From Streptomyces sp. NBC_01016 (GTDB taxonomy: Bacteria; Actinomycetota; Actinomycetes; Streptomycetales; Streptomycetaceae), in contig NZ_JAPEOQ010000001.1 of assembly GCF_026341035.1 (NCBI RefSeq), forward strand, positions 1,736,001-1,800,000: DNA of 64,000 nt. Reading direction: 5' to 3'. The position numbers and the translations under genes were made by a program. Position 1 is the stretch's first letter, and every line of letters starts with the position of its first letter. Below the pieces are notes generated by a model, which saw only the letters and a program-made list of their open reading frames with translations, made no database searches and was not told the origin of the DNA. Positions 10,677 to 20,908 of the stretch are shown piece by piece.

Positions 10677-10704
10677 TTACCGTCCCTTTAACAGGGCCTA
10701 GACT
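10677..10704 (+). promoter_or_regulatory. Vegetative-type promoter for the nuoA-N operon
   Basis: TTACCG and TAGACT are separated by 16 bases and lie about 52 bases upstream of the nuoA start, resembling a HrdB-type -35/-10 pair. Just upstream, CTCGAGT and CTTGAGT repeats occur at 10600-10631. Confidence 0.45.
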
Positions 10705-10755
10705 CCCGTGCGTACAGATCGTCGAACACAACGAACTCGCGAGGGGCGCAGGTAC

Positions 10756-11154
10756 GTGACGGGATCGGACGGGACCGTCATCGCGGCGGACTACTTCCAG
10801 TCGTACTCGGTCGTCGGGCTGCTCGCCGTCGTCGGCGTGCTCTTCGTCGCCGTCGCCTTCGGCTCGGGGAAGCTGCTGCGCCCGGTGGTTCCCACCAGGG
10901 AAAAGTTCCTCACGTACGAATGCGGCGTCGACCCCGTCGGGGACGGCTGGGCGCACACCCAGGTCCGCTACTACGTGTACGCCTTCCTCTACGTGATCTT
11001 CGCGGTCGACTCGATCTTCCTCTTCCCTTGGGCCACGGTCTTCGCCGCGCCGGGATACGGCGCGACGACCCTCGTCGAGATGTTCATCTTCCTGGGCTTC
11101 CTCACCGTGGGCCTGCTGTACGCATACAAGAAGGGCGTCCTTACGTGGACGTGA
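10756..11154 (+). CDS. nuoA: NADH-quinone oxidoreductase-like subunit A
   Basis: A 132-residue membrane protein with three helices. The conserved loop [16 protein letters not shown], with its cysteine near residue 54, and [22 protein letters not shown] are diagnostic of NuoA. I place the start at the GTG at 10756, preceded by GGCGCAGG, rather than at 10708, which would add 16 basic residues. First gene of a ten-gene operon in which most neighbours overlap by one or a few bases. Confidence 0.9.
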   Translation: MTGSDGTVIAADYFQSYSVVGLLAVVGVLFVAVAFGSGKLLRPVVPTREKFLTYECGVDPVGDGWAHTQVRYYVYAFLYVIFAVDSIFLFPWATVFAAPGYGATTLVEMFIFLGFLTVGLLYAYKKGVLTWT

Positions 11155-11816
11155 GTGCCGTGACTCCTGCCCCCGAGCCCGCTCCTGCCCCCGTGGACCT
11201 GCCGGACCCCGTCGGACCTGTCGGACCTCTCGGGCCGAAGAAGTTGGGCGTGCTCTCGCGGCTCGCCCCCGAGCCGATGAAGGTGGTCCTCAACTGGGGC
11301 CGCCGCTACAGCCTGTGGGTCTTCAACTTCGGACTCGCCTGCTGTGCCATCGAGTTCATCGCCGCGTCCATGGCGCGCCACGACTTCATCCGGCTCGGCG
11401 TGATCCCGTTCGCACCGGGCCCGCGCCAGGCCGACCTGATGGTGGTCTCGGGCACGGTCACCGACAAGATGGCCCCCGCCGTGAAGCGGCTGTACGAGCA
11501 GATGCCCGAGCCGAAGTACGTCATCTCGTTCGGCGCCTGCTCCAACTGCGGCGGCCCGTACTGGGATTCGTACTCGGTGACCAAGGGCGTCGACCAGATC
11601 ATCCCCGTCGACGTGTACGTGCCCGGGTGCCCGCCCCGTCCCGAGGCGCTGCTCCAGGGCATCCTCAAGCTCCAGGAGAAGATCGCCCGCGAGTCGCTCG
11701 GCGAGCGGTACGCCTCCGCCGACGCGGCGGCCGGGCGGCCCTCGGCGGCCGCGCTGAGCAGCGGACTCGTCCAGCCGCCCGCGCCCTCCGGGAAGCCGTC
11801 CGGGGGTGACCGATGA
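11151..11816 (+). CDS. nuoB: NADH-quinone oxidoreductase-like subunit B
   Basis: A 221-residue iron-sulphur protein. All four N2-cluster cysteines are present: the tandem pair in GLACCAIEF, then [13 protein letters not shown] and [11 protein letters not shown] Pro-rich leader (~30 residues) and a ~45-residue Ala/Pro/Ser tail flank the conserved core. GTG at 11151 overlaps the nuoA stop in the GTGA style seen through the operon; GTGs at 11145 and 11160 are alternatives. The normal partner of its quinone site, NuoD, is not encoded here. Confidence 0.92.
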   Translation: MSAVTPAPEPAPAPVDLPDPVGPVGPLGPKKLGVLSRLAPEPMKVVLNWGRRYSLWVFNFGLACCAIEFIAASMARHDFIRLGVIPFAPGPRQADLMVVSGTVTDKMAPAVKRLYEQMPEPKYVISFGACSNCGGPYWDSYSVTKGVDQIIPVDVYVPGCPPRPEALLQGILKLQEKIARESLGERYASADAAAGRPSAAALSSGLVQPPAPSGKPSGGDR

Positions 11817-12922
11817 GCTGGCTGCCGGCCCCCGTGGAGGAGCTGTTCGGCGCCGAGGCCACGGTCGAGGAGGCGTACGACCTGCTGACCGTCGATGTGC
11901 CGGCGGCCGAGTGGATCGCGGCTCTGACGACGGCCCGTACGACGCTGGAGTGCACGTATTTCGACTGGTTGAGCGCGGTCGACGAGCCGGATGCCGGGTT
12001 CCGCGTATGCGCGCACGTCGCCGCCGTGGCGCCCCGGTCCGTACGTCGCCTGCTGCTGCGCACGACCGTTCCGCACGCGGCACCCGTGCTCGCGTCGGCG
12101 GTCGACGTGTACGCGGGCGCCGCCTGGCACGAGCGCGAGACGCACGAGATGTTCGGCGTCGACTTCACCGACCACCCGGGCCTCGACCCGCTCCTCCTGC
12201 CCGACGGCTTCGAAGGCCACCCTCTGCGCAAGGACTTCGTGCTCGCGGCGCGCGTCGCGAAGGCGTGGCCGGGCGCGAAGGAGCCGGGGGAGTCCGAGCA
12301 CGGCGGCCCCAAGCGGCGCCAGATACTGCCACCCGGCGTCCCCGACCCGAACGAATGGGGCCCGCTGAAGGGGCAGTTGCCGCCTGCACCGGCCCGGCCC
12401 GCGCGGGGTGCGCGCGCCGCGGGCGCCGGTGCGGCGGGGCGTGCGGCGGGCGCCGCCGGTGCCGAGGGACGTGCGGCGGGGGAGCGGCCCGCGCGGCGCG
12501 CCCGGTCCGCGAGCCAGGGCTCGGCGAGCCAGGCGGCCGCGTCTGCGGGTGAAACCTCGGAGGCCCCGAAGGTGCCGGAGGCCCCGAAGACACCGGAAGC
12601 CCCGGAAGCGTCGCCGCGTCCGGCACGGCGCTCCCGCAGCGCCTCGCAGGGCTCCGCCTCCCAGAGCTCCGCCTCGCAACGCGAGACGCCCACCGAACCC
12701 CCGGCCCAGAGCCCGGAACCCGCACCGAAACCCCGCTCGAGCGACGCGCCCTGGCACCACGCCAAGCCCGCGTTCGACGAGGAGTCGAAGAAGCCGGAGC
12801 CCACCCCGGACGAGCCCCCGGCGGACAAGCCCGAGACTCCGACAGGCAACCCGGCAGACAAGCCCGAGACCCCGACAGACACCCCCGAGACCCGGCCGGA
12901 CAACAACGGAGGCAACGAGTGA
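11813..12922 (+). CDS. nuoC: NADH-quinone oxidoreductase-like subunit C with long disordered tail
   Basis: A 369-residue protein. Residues 1-150 are a NuoC (30 kDa) domain with [19 protein letters not shown] and the terminal HPLRKDF signature. Residues ~190-369 are a low-complexity Ala/Pro/Ser/Glu tail with repeated [11 protein letters not shown] and DKPETPT units and no recognisable fold. Unlike many NuoC proteins it is not fused to NuoD. ATG overlaps the nuoB stop, and the TGA overlaps the nuoH GTG. Confidence 0.88.
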   Translation: MSWLPAPVEELFGAEATVEEAYDLLTVDVPAAEWIAALTTARTTLECTYFDWLSAVDEPDAGFRVCAHVAAVAPRSVRRLLLRTTVPHAAPVLASAVDVYAGAAWHERETHEMFGVDFTDHPGLDPLLLPDGFEGHPLRKDFVLAARVAKAWPGAKEPGESEHGGPKRRQILPPGVPDPNEWGPLKGQLPPAPARPARGARAAGAGAAGRAAGAAGAEGRAAGERPARRARSASQGSASQAAASAGETSEAPKVPEAPKTPEAPEASPRPARRSRSASQGSASQSSASQRETPTEPPAQSPEPAPKPRSSDAPWHHAKPAFDEESKKPEPTPDEPPADKPETPTGNPADKPETPTDTPETRPDNNGGNE

Positions 12923-13887
12923 ACGACGCCCTCGACGTCGCGCTGCGCCTCGTCGTCGTCTTCGTCGCCTTCCTGGTGCTGCCCCTGGTCGTCGGCCAGA
13001 CCGAACACAAGGTCATGGCGCACATGCAGGGCCGCCTCGGTCCCATGTACGCGGGCGGTTTCCACGGCTGGGCCCAACTGGTCGCCGACGGCGTCAAGTT
13101 CGCGCAGAAGGAGGACGTGGTCCCGACCGAGGCCGACCGCCGCGTCTTCCAGATCGCCCCCGCGGTGGCCCTCCTCCCGTACCTCCTCGTGCTGCTCGCC
13201 ATCCCGGTCGGGCCCGGCGACGGCGCGGTCGGCGCCGTCATCGACGCGGGCATCTTCTTCGTCCTCGCGGTCATGGGCGTCGGCGTCCTCGGCTCGCTGA
13301 TGGCGGGCTGGGCGAGCGCCAACAAGTTCTCCCTCCTGGGCGGCCTGCGCACGGCCGCCCAACTCCTGGCGTACGAACTCCCGATGCTGCTCGCGGCGGC
13401 CTCCGTTGCCATGGCCGCGGGAACGGTCTCCCTCCCCGGCATCCTCGACGCCTTCGAGTGGTGGTGGCTGCCCTGGCAGATCGTTGGCGCCCTCGTCTTC
13501 TTCGTGGCGGGCCTCGCCGAACTCCAGCGTCCTCCGTTCGACATGCCGGTCGCCGACTCCGAGATCATCTTCGGCGCGTACACCGAGTACACGGGCCTGC
13601 GCTTCGCCCTGTTCCTGCTCGCCGAGTACGCGGGCATCGTGGTGCTCTGCGGACTGACCACGGTGCTGTTCCTGGGCGGCTGGCACGGACCGTGGGGCGC
13701 GGACGGCCTGGGCTGGGTGTGGACCCTGCTCAAGACCGCGGTCCTGGCCTTCGTCGTCATCTGGCTCCGCGTCACGTACCCCCGACTGCGCGAGGACCAG
13801 CTGCAGAAGCTCGCCTGGACCACCCTCGTCCCCCTCGCCCTCGCGCAGATCGCGCTCACCGGAATCGTGAAGGTGGCGATCAACTGA
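12919..13887 (+). CDS. nuoH: NADH-quinone oxidoreductase-like subunit H
   Basis: A 322-residue membrane protein with about eight helices. Family signatures are [21 protein letters not shown] in the first loop, [11 protein letters not shown], and [30 protein letters not shown] in the quinone-chamber loop. GTG start overlaps the nuoC stop. NuoH normally forms the quinone tunnel with NuoB and NuoD at the membrane interface. Confidence 0.92.
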   Translation: MNDALDVALRLVVVFVAFLVLPLVVGQTEHKVMAHMQGRLGPMYAGGFHGWAQLVADGVKFAQKEDVVPTEADRRVFQIAPAVALLPYLLVLLAIPVGPGDGAVGAVIDAGIFFVLAVMGVGVLGSLMAGWASANKFSLLGGLRTAAQLLAYELPMLLAAASVAMAAGTVSLPGILDAFEWWWLPWQIVGALVFFVAGLAELQRPPFDMPVADSEIIFGAYTEYTGLRFALFLLAEYAGIVVLCGLTTVLFLGGWHGPWGADGLGWVWTLLKTAVLAFVVIWLRVTYPRLREDQLQKLAWTTLVPLALAQIALTGIVKVAIN

Positions 13888-14597
13888 TGGCCCGCCCGTC
13901 GCCCGACCCCCGCCCCTCAACGACGCCCTCCGGGCGGCCCCGCCGATCTGTCCCGGGGTCCGGCCTGGCCAAGGGCCTCGCCGTCACCCTTCGCACGATG
14001 ACGAAGAAGACCGTCACCGAGCAGTACCCGGAGCACCAGCCCGAACTCCCGCCCCGCACCCGCGGCGTCATCGGGCTCTTCGAGGAGAACTGCACGGTCT
14101 GCATGCTGTGCGCCCGGGAGTGCCCGGACTGGTGCATCTACATCGACTCCCACAAGGAGACGGTCCCGCCTGCCGTCGAGGGCGGCCGCGAGCGCAGCCG
14201 CAACGTCCTCGACCGTTTCGCCATCGACTTCTCCCTCTGCATGTACTGCGGTATCTGCATCGAGGTGTGCCCCTTCGACGCGCTGTTCTGGTCCCCGGAG
14301 TTCGAGTACGCCGAGACCGACATCCGCGAGCTCACCCACGAGCGCGACAAGCTCCGCGAGTGGATGTGGACGGTCCCGTCCCCACCCGCCCTCGACCCCG
14401 CGGCCGAGGACCCCAAGGAACTGGCGGCGGCCCGCAAATCCGCGGACAAACTGGCAGCGGCCCAAGAGGCAGCAGCCCAGGAGCCCCCGGTCGGCGGCCC
14501 CGCAGCCGGGGACCCGTCGGCACCGGCCGCCGGACCGCAGGCCACCCCCAACGACCCCAATAACCCCAACGCCCCCGGAGAGGAGCCCACCGCATGA
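13887..14597 (+). CDS. nuoI: NADH-quinone oxidoreductase-like subunit I (2 x [4Fe-4S])
   Basis: A 236-residue ferredoxin-like subunit. Two complete cluster motifs are visible: [15 protein letters not shown] and [18 protein letters not shown]. After residue ~165 comes a hydrophilic Ala/Pro/Asn tail of about 70 residues with [10 protein letters not shown]. The N-terminal ~30 residues are Pro/Arg-rich. ATG shares a base with the nuoH stop. In the absence of NuoEFG, this subunit could take electrons directly from reduced ferredoxin. Confidence 0.92.
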   Translation: MARPSPDPRPSTTPSGRPRRSVPGSGLAKGLAVTLRTMTKKTVTEQYPEHQPELPPRTRGVIGLFEENCTVCMLCARECPDWCIYIDSHKETVPPAVEGGRERSRNVLDRFAIDFSLCMYCGICIEVCPFDALFWSPEFEYAETDIRELTHERDKLREWMWTVPSPPALDPAAEDPKELAAARKSADKLAAAQEAAAQEPPVGGPAAGDPSAPAAGPQATPNDPNNPNAPGEEPTA

Positions 14598-15277
14598 CCC
14601 TCGCCGCATCGGCGGCCGTCGCCACGGCAGTCGACAGCCCTGGGTTCCTCTCCCCGTCCGGCGTCGAGATCGCCTTCGTGCTCGTGGGCCTCGTGACCTT
14701 CACCGCGGCGATCGTCACCGTCACCACGAAGCAACTGGTGCACGCCGCCCTGTGGCTGGTCGTCGCCCTCGGCGGGCTCGCCGTCGAGTACCTCCTGCTC
14801 ACAGCCGAGTTCATCGCCTGGGTACAGGTCCTCATCTACGTCGGTTCCGTCGTGGTCCTCCTCCTGTTCGGCCTGATGCTGACCCGCGCGCCCATCGGCC
14901 GCTCCCCGGACGCGGACAGCCCCAACCGCTGGGCCGCCCTGACCGTGGCCGTCGCTTCCGCCGCCGCCCTGATCTGGGTCGTCGTCGACGCGTTCCGCAC
15001 GACCTGGATCGACCTCGACGGCCCGGTGCAGGGCAGCACGGACGTGACCGGCTCGATCCTCTTCAAGCACTGGGTCCTGCCGTTCGAGGCGCTCTCGGTC
15101 CTGCTCCTCGCCGCCCTGGTCGGCGCGATCGTCCTGTCCCGCAGGAACAACACCGCCTCGGCCCCGGGAGCGGCCGAGGCGCCTGGGACGCCCGAGTCGA
15201 CCAAGTCGACCAAGTCGACCAAGTCGACCAAGTCGACCAAGTCGCCCGAGTCGCTCGAAGGCGAGGGAACCCGCTGA
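14594..15277 (+). CDS. nuoJ: NADH-quinone oxidoreductase-like subunit J
   Basis: A 227-residue membrane protein with five helices; [41 protein letters not shown] is condensed here to its diagnostic core [18 protein letters not shown]. The C-terminus ends in a Ser-Thr-Lys tripeptide repeat encoded by a 9-bp tandem repeat. ATG overlaps the nuoI stop; its stop shares a base with the nuoK start. Confidence 0.9.
   Translation: MTLAASAAVATAVDSPGFLSPSGVEIAFVLVGLVTFTAAIVTVTTKQLVHAALWLVVALGGLAVEYLLLTAEFIAWVQVLIYVGSVVVLLLFGLMLTRAPIGRSPDADSPNRWAALTVAVASAAALIWVVVDAFRTTWIDLDGPVQGSTDVTGSILFKHWVLPFEALSVLLLAALVGAIVLSRRNNTASAPGAAEAPGTPESTKSTKSTKSTKSTKSPESLEGEGTR
15196..15240 (+). repeat. Five tandem copies of a 9-bp unit in nuoJ
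   Basis: The unit TCGACCAAG is repeated five times in frame within the 3' end of nuoJ, giving alternating Ser-Thr-Lys in the predicted tail; a degenerate TCGCCCGAG follows. Such a perfect short repeat is prone to copy-number change, which would lengthen or shorten the tail without shifting the frame. Confidence 0.9.
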
Positions 15278-15669
15278 TGCACCTCGCCTACCCCGCCGTC
15301 CTCTCCTCCCTCCTCTTCTGTACGGGCCTGTACGGCGTACTGGCCCGCCGCAACGCGATCCTGGTCCTGATGTCGGTCGAGCTGATGCTCAACGCCGTCA
15401 ACCTGAACCTCGTCGCCTTCGACGTCTGGCTGCGCGACACCCTCCACGCGGGCCAGGCCCTGACCCTGTTCACCATCGCCATCGCCGCCGCCGAGATCGG
15501 CATCGGCCTGGCGATCGTCCTGGCCGTCTACCGGAACCGCGGCACGTCGGACATCGACAAGCTGCGCGACTCCGCCGAGCCCCACGACCCGGACGACGAC
15601 CCGCACGACCCGTCCGAGACACCGGCCGCCGCCGGCACCGCGGACGAGAAGGCCGAGGCCACCGCGTGA
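15277..15669 (+). CDS. nuoK: NADH-quinone oxidoreductase-like subunit K
   Basis: A 130-residue protein; residues 1-95 contain the three NuoK helices with [16 protein letters not shown] and [18 protein letters not shown], including the two conserved membrane glutamates. The last ~35 residues are an acidic tail rich in Asp/Pro/His that is absent from ordinary NuoK (about 100 residues). Confidence 0.9.
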   Translation: MHLAYPAVLSSLLFCTGLYGVLARRNAILVLMSVELMLNAVNLNLVAFDVWLRDTLHAGQALTLFTIAIAAAEIGIGLAIVLAVYRNRGTSDIDKLRDSAEPHDPDDDPHDPSETPAAAGTADEKAEATA

Positions 15670-17693
15670 CCACGACGAACCTCGCCGTCCTCGTCCCCCT
15701 CCTGCCGTTCCTCGGCGCCGTCGCCGGTCTGCTCCTCGGCCGCACGGCCCCGGGCTTCGCCCGCCCGCTGGCCGTCCTGCCGACGCTGGCCGCGCTGGCC
15801 CTCGCCGCTGTCGTCGCCCTCGACCAGGGCGGCGGCACGGGCAACGGCACCGCCGCCCTCGACGCGCACACCCAGCTCGCCCCGACCGGCTCCGTGCCGA
15901 TCGAACTCGCCCTGCACATCGACGGCTTCGCCGCCCTCGTCGCCGTCCTCGTCGGCCTGGTCGCGACCTGCGTGCAGATCTACTCGACGGGCTATCTGCG
16001 CAACGACCCGCGCTACCCCTCGTACGCCGCGCTCGTCTCGCTCTTCACCTCCGCGATGCTCCTGGTCGTCTACTCGGGCGACCTGATGGTCCTGCTGGTC
16101 GGCTGGGAAGTCATGGGCATCTGCTCGTACTTCCTCGTCGGCCACTACTGGGAGACCCCCGAGGCGCGGGCCGCCTCCCTCAAGGCGTTCCTGGTCACGA
16201 AGCTGGGCGATGTCCCCTTCCTCATCGGTCTGTTCGCGCTCGCCGTGGACACGGGGTCGTTCCGCATCACGACGATCCTGGGCAAGGTCACGACCGAGGG
16301 CGGCCTCGACCACCCGACCCTGATCGCCCTCCTGCTCCTGGCCGGTGTGGCGGGCAAGTCCGCGCAGTTCCCGCTGCACACCTGGCTGCCCGACGCGATG
16401 GCGGGCCCCACGCCCGTCTCCGCGCTGATCCACGCCGCGACGATGGTCGCCGCCGGTGTCTACTTCGTCGCCCGTCTCCTCCCGGTCTTCGCCGCCTCGC
16501 AGGCAGCGCTGATCGTCCTCGCGCTCATGGCCGCGGTGACCATGCTCGGCTCGGCCCTGGCCGCGCTCGCCCAGGACGACATCAAGCGGGTCCTCGCGTA
16601 CTCGACCGTCGGCCAACTCGGCTACATGACCGGCGCCCTCGCCGTCGGCAGCCGCGACGCCGCCGTCTTCCACCTCCTCGCGCACGGCGCCTTCAAGGCG
16701 CTGCTGTTCCTCGGGGCGGGCGTGATCATCCACGCCGCCGGCACCAACTCGCTGGCCGCGATGTCCCGCATGAAGGGTCTGCGCGACCGCGTGCCGGACG
16801 CCTTCTGGACGGTGACCGTGGCGCTGCTCGCGCTCGCCGCGATCCCGCCGTTCAGCGGCTTCTTCTCCAAGGAGGCCGTCCTCGGCGCCGCCGAGCACAC
16901 CGCCACCGGCCATGAGAACGGAGCCCTGACCGCGCCGACCGCGTCCGGCTGGATCGTCCTCGTGGCAGGCCTGCTCACGGCCCTGCTCACCGCCGCCTAC
17001 GCGACCCGGTTCTGGCTCCTCGCGTTCAAGGGCAGCGGAACCGAGGCCCCCGACCACGGCAAGCAGCCGGTCACGATGAACGTCGTCCTGTGGGTCCTGG
17101 CGATCCCCTCCCTCGGCTTCGGACTGCTCGCGGGCGTGCTGCCCGACTGGTTCGACGGCACCTCCCTCACGCCGACGCTGACCACCTCCGTCCTCGGCAC
17201 CGGCTTCGCGCTCGTCGGCGGACTGGTCACCTACGCGGCCTGGCGCCACACCACCGCGATGGCGGCCCGCCGCACCCCGATCGGCGCCGTCGCGGTCGAC
17301 ACCGAGTCCGGCGACGCGGGCCTGGTCGAGGCCGAGGCCATCGCGACACACACCCCCGCGTACGGGGACATCGCCGCCGCCCCAGACCCGGCCGACCCCG
17401 GCCGTCTGCTGCTCGGCCCGCTGCACCGCCACGCGGCCGTCGGCTTCCACCTCGACGCCGTCTACGCGGCGCTCTTCGTCCGCCCGGTGCAGGCCGGCGC
17501 CGCACTGGTCCGTTTCCTCGACCGCGCCGTCGTCGACACCTACGTACGCGGGGCGGCCGAAGCGCCGAAGGCGCTGGGCTGGGCCGTGCGCAGGGCCCAG
17601 ACCGGAAACGTGCAGACCTACCTCAGCGCACTGCTCGCAGGCACCGTCGTTCTGGTGGTCGCCGTCGTCCTCGTCGCCACCGCCGGAGCGTGA
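15666..17693 (+). CDS. nuoL: NADH-quinone oxidoreductase-like subunit L
   Basis: A 675-residue antiporter-like subunit with about 16 membrane helices. Family blocks include [49 protein letters not shown] and [12 protein letters not shown], with the proton-channel lysines and glutamate in place. The C-terminal ~150 residues carry a soluble insertion and the end of the lateral helix. GTG overlaps the nuoK stop. Confidence 0.92.
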   Translation: MTTTNLAVLVPLLPFLGAVAGLLLGRTAPGFARPLAVLPTLAALALAAVVALDQGGGTGNGTAALDAHTQLAPTGSVPIELALHIDGFAALVAVLVGLVATCVQIYSTGYLRNDPRYPSYAALVSLFTSAMLLVVYSGDLMVLLVGWEVMGICSYFLVGHYWETPEARAASLKAFLVTKLGDVPFLIGLFALAVDTGSFRITTILGKVTTEGGLDHPTLIALLLLAGVAGKSAQFPLHTWLPDAMAGPTPVSALIHAATMVAAGVYFVARLLPVFAASQAALIVLALMAAVTMLGSALAALAQDDIKRVLAYSTVGQLGYMTGALAVGSRDAAVFHLLAHGAFKALLFLGAGVIIHAAGTNSLAAMSRMKGLRDRVPDAFWTVTVALLALAAIPPFSGFFSKEAVLGAAEHTATGHENGALTAPTASGWIVLVAGLLTALLTAAYATRFWLLAFKGSGTEAPDHGKQPVTMNVVLWVLAIPSLGFGLLAGVLPDWFDGTSLTPTLTTSVLGTGFALVGGLVTYAAWRHTTAMAARRTPIGAVAVDTESGDAGLVEAEAIATHTPAYGDIAAAPDPADPGRLLLGPLHRHAAVGFHLDAVYAALFVRPVQAGAALVRFLDRAVVDTYVRGAAEAPKALGWAVRRAQTGNVQTYLSALLAGTVVLVVAVVLVATAGA

Positions 17694-17699
17694 GCAGCC

Positions 17700-19292
17700 G
17701 TGATCGATATCAGCGAATCCGTGATGCAGTTCCTTCTCGCATTGATCGTCGTCGGCCCGCTCATCGGTGCCGTCCTCGCCCTTCTCCCGGCCCCGCCCGG
17801 ACTGAAGGGGAACTCCCCTGACCAGGCCGTGCTCCGCCACGGCGTGACCGTGAGCGGCGTGATCCTCATCGCCGCGATCGTCCTCGCGCTCGGCTTCGAC
17901 CACGACCAGCCGTCGAAGATGCAGGCCACGACCGACATCAGCTGGATCCCCGCGCTCGACGTGCGTATCCACCTCGGCATCGACGGCATCTCGCTCCCCC
18001 TCCTCGTACTCACGGCGCTGCTGACGTTCCTGTGCGCGCTGTACTCCTACTTCCACATGCCGGCCGGGCCGTCCCCCAAGGCGTTCGTCGCCCTGATCCT
18101 CGTCCTGGAATCGGGAACGCTCGCGACCTTCGCCGTCCTGGACCTCCTTCTCTTCTTTCTCGCGTTCGAGATGGTCCTCATCCCGATGTACTTCCTCATC
18201 GCCCGCTGGGGCGGTGCGCAACGGACGCAAGCCGCCTGGAAGTTCATCCTCTTCACGCTGCTCGGCTCAGTCGTGATGCTGCTCGGACTCCTCCTTATCG
18301 GCGTTAAGTCGGGCACGTTCGACATGATGGCACTCGCCACTGACAACGGCCGGGGGCTGACCGCATCCGTGCAGGTCATCGCCGTTCTGGCGATCGGGAT
18401 CGGGCTCGCGGTGAAGACCCCGATGTGGCCGCTGCACAGCTGGCTGCCCGACGCCCACACCGCCGCCCCGACCGTCGGATCGGTCCTCCTCGCCGGTGTC
18501 CTGCTGAAGATGGGTACGTATGGGTTCGTCCGGATCCTGCTCCCCATCGCGCCCGACGGGATGCGGACCTTCGCGCCGTACCTCGCCGCGCTCGCCGTCG
18601 TCGGGATCATCTACGGGTCCCTGGCCTGCCTGAACCTGGCCAAGCAGGGCGCGAAGGGCGACCTCAAGCGCCTCATCGCGTACTCCTCCGTCGGCCACAT
18701 GGGCTTCGTGCTGCTCGGCATCTCGACGATGAGCGCGACCGGCGTGAACGGTGCGCTGTTCGCCAACATCGCCCACGGGCTCATCACCGGCCTGCTCTTC
18801 TTCCTCGTCGGCGCGCTCAAGGACCGGACCGGCACCAGCGACCTCGACGCCCTCGCCGAGCAGGGCGGCATGGCCCTGTACGGCAAGGCGCCGCGCCTCG
18901 GCGGCCTCCTCGCGTTCGCTGCCGTCGCCTCGCTCGGGCTGCCGGGTCTCGCCGGTTTCTGGGGCGAAATGCTCGCGCTGTTCGGCGCGTTCAAGCCCGC
19001 CGACGACCTCAGCCGCCCGGCGTTCCTCGTCTTCATGGCGATCGCGGCCTTCGGCACGCTGCTCACCGCCGCGTACATGCTGATCGTGGTCCGCCGCGTC
19101 TGCATGGGCCCCCGCCAGAAGGAAACCCCGGCGGCTCCGGAGGCACCCGTGCTCGCCGATGTGCGCGGCTACGAGTTCGCCACCTGGACCCCGCTCGTCG
19201 CCCTCACCGTCCTCGCGGGCCTGTGGCCCGCCGCCCTGCTCGGCCTCACGAACCCGGCCGTGCAGAAGCTCCTCGCAGGAGGCCTCCAGTGA
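17700..19292 (+). CDS. nuoM: NADH-quinone oxidoreductase-like subunit M
   Basis: A 530-residue antiporter-like subunit with about 14 helices. Recognisable blocks are FEMVLIPMYFLIARWGG, MWPLHSWLPDAHTAAPTVGSVLL and AYSSVGHMGFVLLG. GTG at 17700 lies six bases after the nuoL stop; an ATG slightly downstream at 17724 is a possible alternative. Proton-pumping membrane arm subunit next to NuoL. Confidence 0.92.
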   Translation: MIDISESVMQFLLALIVVGPLIGAVLALLPAPPGLKGNSPDQAVLRHGVTVSGVILIAAIVLALGFDHDQPSKMQATTDISWIPALDVRIHLGIDGISLPLLVLTALLTFLCALYSYFHMPAGPSPKAFVALILVLESGTLATFAVLDLLLFFLAFEMVLIPMYFLIARWGGAQRTQAAWKFILFTLLGSVVMLLGLLLIGVKSGTFDMMALATDNGRGLTASVQVIAVLAIGIGLAVKTPMWPLHSWLPDAHTAAPTVGSVLLAGVLLKMGTYGFVRILLPIAPDGMRTFAPYLAALAVVGIIYGSLACLNLAKQGAKGDLKRLIAYSSVGHMGFVLLGISTMSATGVNGALFANIAHGLITGLLFFLVGALKDRTGTSDLDALAEQGGMALYGKAPRLGGLLAFAAVASLGLPGLAGFWGEMLALFGAFKPADDLSRPAFLVFMAIAAFGTLLTAAYMLIVVRRVCMGPRQKETPAAPEAPVLADVRGYEFATWTPLVALTVLAGLWPAALLGLTNPAVQKLLAGGLQ

Positions 19293-20824
19293 TCGCCGTC
19301 GCCGCGCCCTCCGTGGCGTCCCTCGTCCAGTCCGTCGACTGGGTCGCCATCGCGCCGCCCACGATCGCTGCGGTCGTGGCCCTCGTCGTGCTGGTCGCCG
19401 ACCTGTTCGTGGCGGAGCGCCGCAAGCCGGTACTGGGCTGGATCTCCGTCGCGGGCCTTGTGGCCGCGGCGCTCGCGCTGCTGCCGCTGATCGGGGACGA
19501 GCGCTCCACGTTCTGCCTCAAGGGCGCCTCGTACGACGCCTGCAGCTATACGGCGGACCGCTTCACGCTCGTCATCCAGTTCCTGGTCCTGGCCGGCGCC
19601 CTGCTCACCGCGCTGCTCTCGATCAGCTCCCTGAAGGACGCGAAGAACGCGAAGAAGCCTCTCCCCGAAGGGGAGTTCTGGTTCCTCCTGCTGTCCTCCG
19701 CCGCCGGCGCGGCCCTGCTGCCCGCGTCCCGTGACCTGGCCACGCTCGTCGTCGCCCTGGAAGTCGCCTCGCTCCCCGCCTTCGCCCTCGTGGGCCTCAA
19801 GCAGGGCGACAAGCGCTCCTCCGACGCGGCCCTGAAGTTCTTCCTCTCCTCGGTCACCGCGACCGCCGTCACCCTGCTCGGCGTGAGCTTCGTGTACGCG
19901 TCCACGGGCACCCTGCACCTGACGCGGGTCGCCACCGAACTCACCCACGTGGACGGCCAGTTCCACACCCTCGCCCAGACCGGCGTCGCGCTCACCCTGG
20001 TGGGCTTCGCCTTCAAGACGGCCGCCGTGCCGTTCCACTTCTGGGTACCCGACACCTACGTAGGCGCGCCGCTGCCGATCGCCGCCTACTTGTCGGTCAT
20101 CGGCAAGGCCGTCGGCTTCTCCGGCCTCATCCTCGTCACGGTCGTCGCGTTCCCCTCGTACGCCGACGTGTGGGGGCCGGCCCTCGCCGCGCTCGCCGCA
20201 CTGACCATGACCGTCGGAAACGTGGCCGCCATCCGTCAGCAGGCCACGCGCGCGTACAGCGCCGTCCGCCTGCTCGCCTGGTCCTCCGTCGGCCAGGCCG
20301 GCTACCTCCTGGTGCCGATCGCCGCGGCCGCGTACTCCGACGACCCGCAGAAGTCGATCGGCTCCACCCTCGCGTACGCCCTCATGTACGCCGCGGTGAA
20401 CCTGGGCGCCTTCGCGGTGGCCGCTCTGGTCGCCCGTACGAAGCCGCTGAACCGCATCAGCGACTACCGGGGCCTGTACGCCTCGAACCCGCTCGCCGCG
20501 CTCGTCCTGGGCTTCTTCCTGCTGTGTCTCGCGGGCCTGCCGCCGGGCATCATCGGCCTCTTCGCGAAGGTCACGGTCTTCTCGGCGGCCGTCGACGCGG
20601 GGATGGGCTGGCTCGCCGTCGTCATGGCCGTGAACGTCGTGATCGCGCTCTTCTACTACCTCCAGTGGACCGCGACCCTCTTCCGCGCCCCTGAAGGCGA
20701 ACCCGCCGTCCACCGTGCATCCAGGCCGCTCACTGCGGCGATCGCCGTCACAGCCGTCATCGGAGTGGTTCTCTCCGGCGCACCCCAGTTGGTCCTGCGT
20801 TTTGCCTCGACGGGCCTCTTCTAG
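19289..20824 (+). CDS. nuoN: NADH-quinone oxidoreductase-like subunit N
   Basis: A 511-residue antiporter-like subunit with about 14 helices. VPFHFWVPDTYVGAPLPIAAYLS and LLAWSSVGQAGYLLVP are the family blocks. GTG at 19289 overlaps the nuoM stop, so a much longer upstream reading frame is not needed. Last gene of the nuoABCHIJKLMN operon. Confidence 0.92.
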   Translation: MIAVAAPSVASLVQSVDWVAIAPPTIAAVVALVVLVADLFVAERRKPVLGWISVAGLVAAALALLPLIGDERSTFCLKGASYDACSYTADRFTLVIQFLVLAGALLTALLSISSLKDAKNAKKPLPEGEFWFLLLSSAAGAALLPASRDLATLVVALEVASLPAFALVGLKQGDKRSSDAALKFFLSSVTATAVTLLGVSFVYASTGTLHLTRVATELTHVDGQFHTLAQTGVALTLVGFAFKTAAVPFHFWVPDTYVGAPLPIAAYLSVIGKAVGFSGLILVTVVAFPSYADVWGPALAALAALTMTVGNVAAIRQQATRAYSAVRLLAWSSVGQAGYLLVPIAAAAYSDDPQKSIGSTLAYALMYAAVNLGAFAVAALVARTKPLNRISDYRGLYASNPLAALVLGFFLLCLAGLPPGIIGLFAKVTVFSAAVDAGMGWLAVVMAVNVVIALFYYLQWTATLFRAPEGEPAVHRASRPLTAAIAVTAVIGVVLSGAPQLVLRFASTGLF

Positions 20825-20908
20825 GCACCCTCGTACGGCATCACACGTACGGGCCGGTTACGGGCCCCACACCAATGACTACAGCCACACATCAAGGAGA
20901 CAGGCGTC

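Noticed and set aside
15528..18230. A 900-codon open frame antisense to nuoK-nuoM.
   Set aside because: The product is monotonous Arg/Gly/Glu/Asp sequence typical of the shadow frame of GC-rich membrane-protein genes; the opposite strand encodes clear Nuo subunits.
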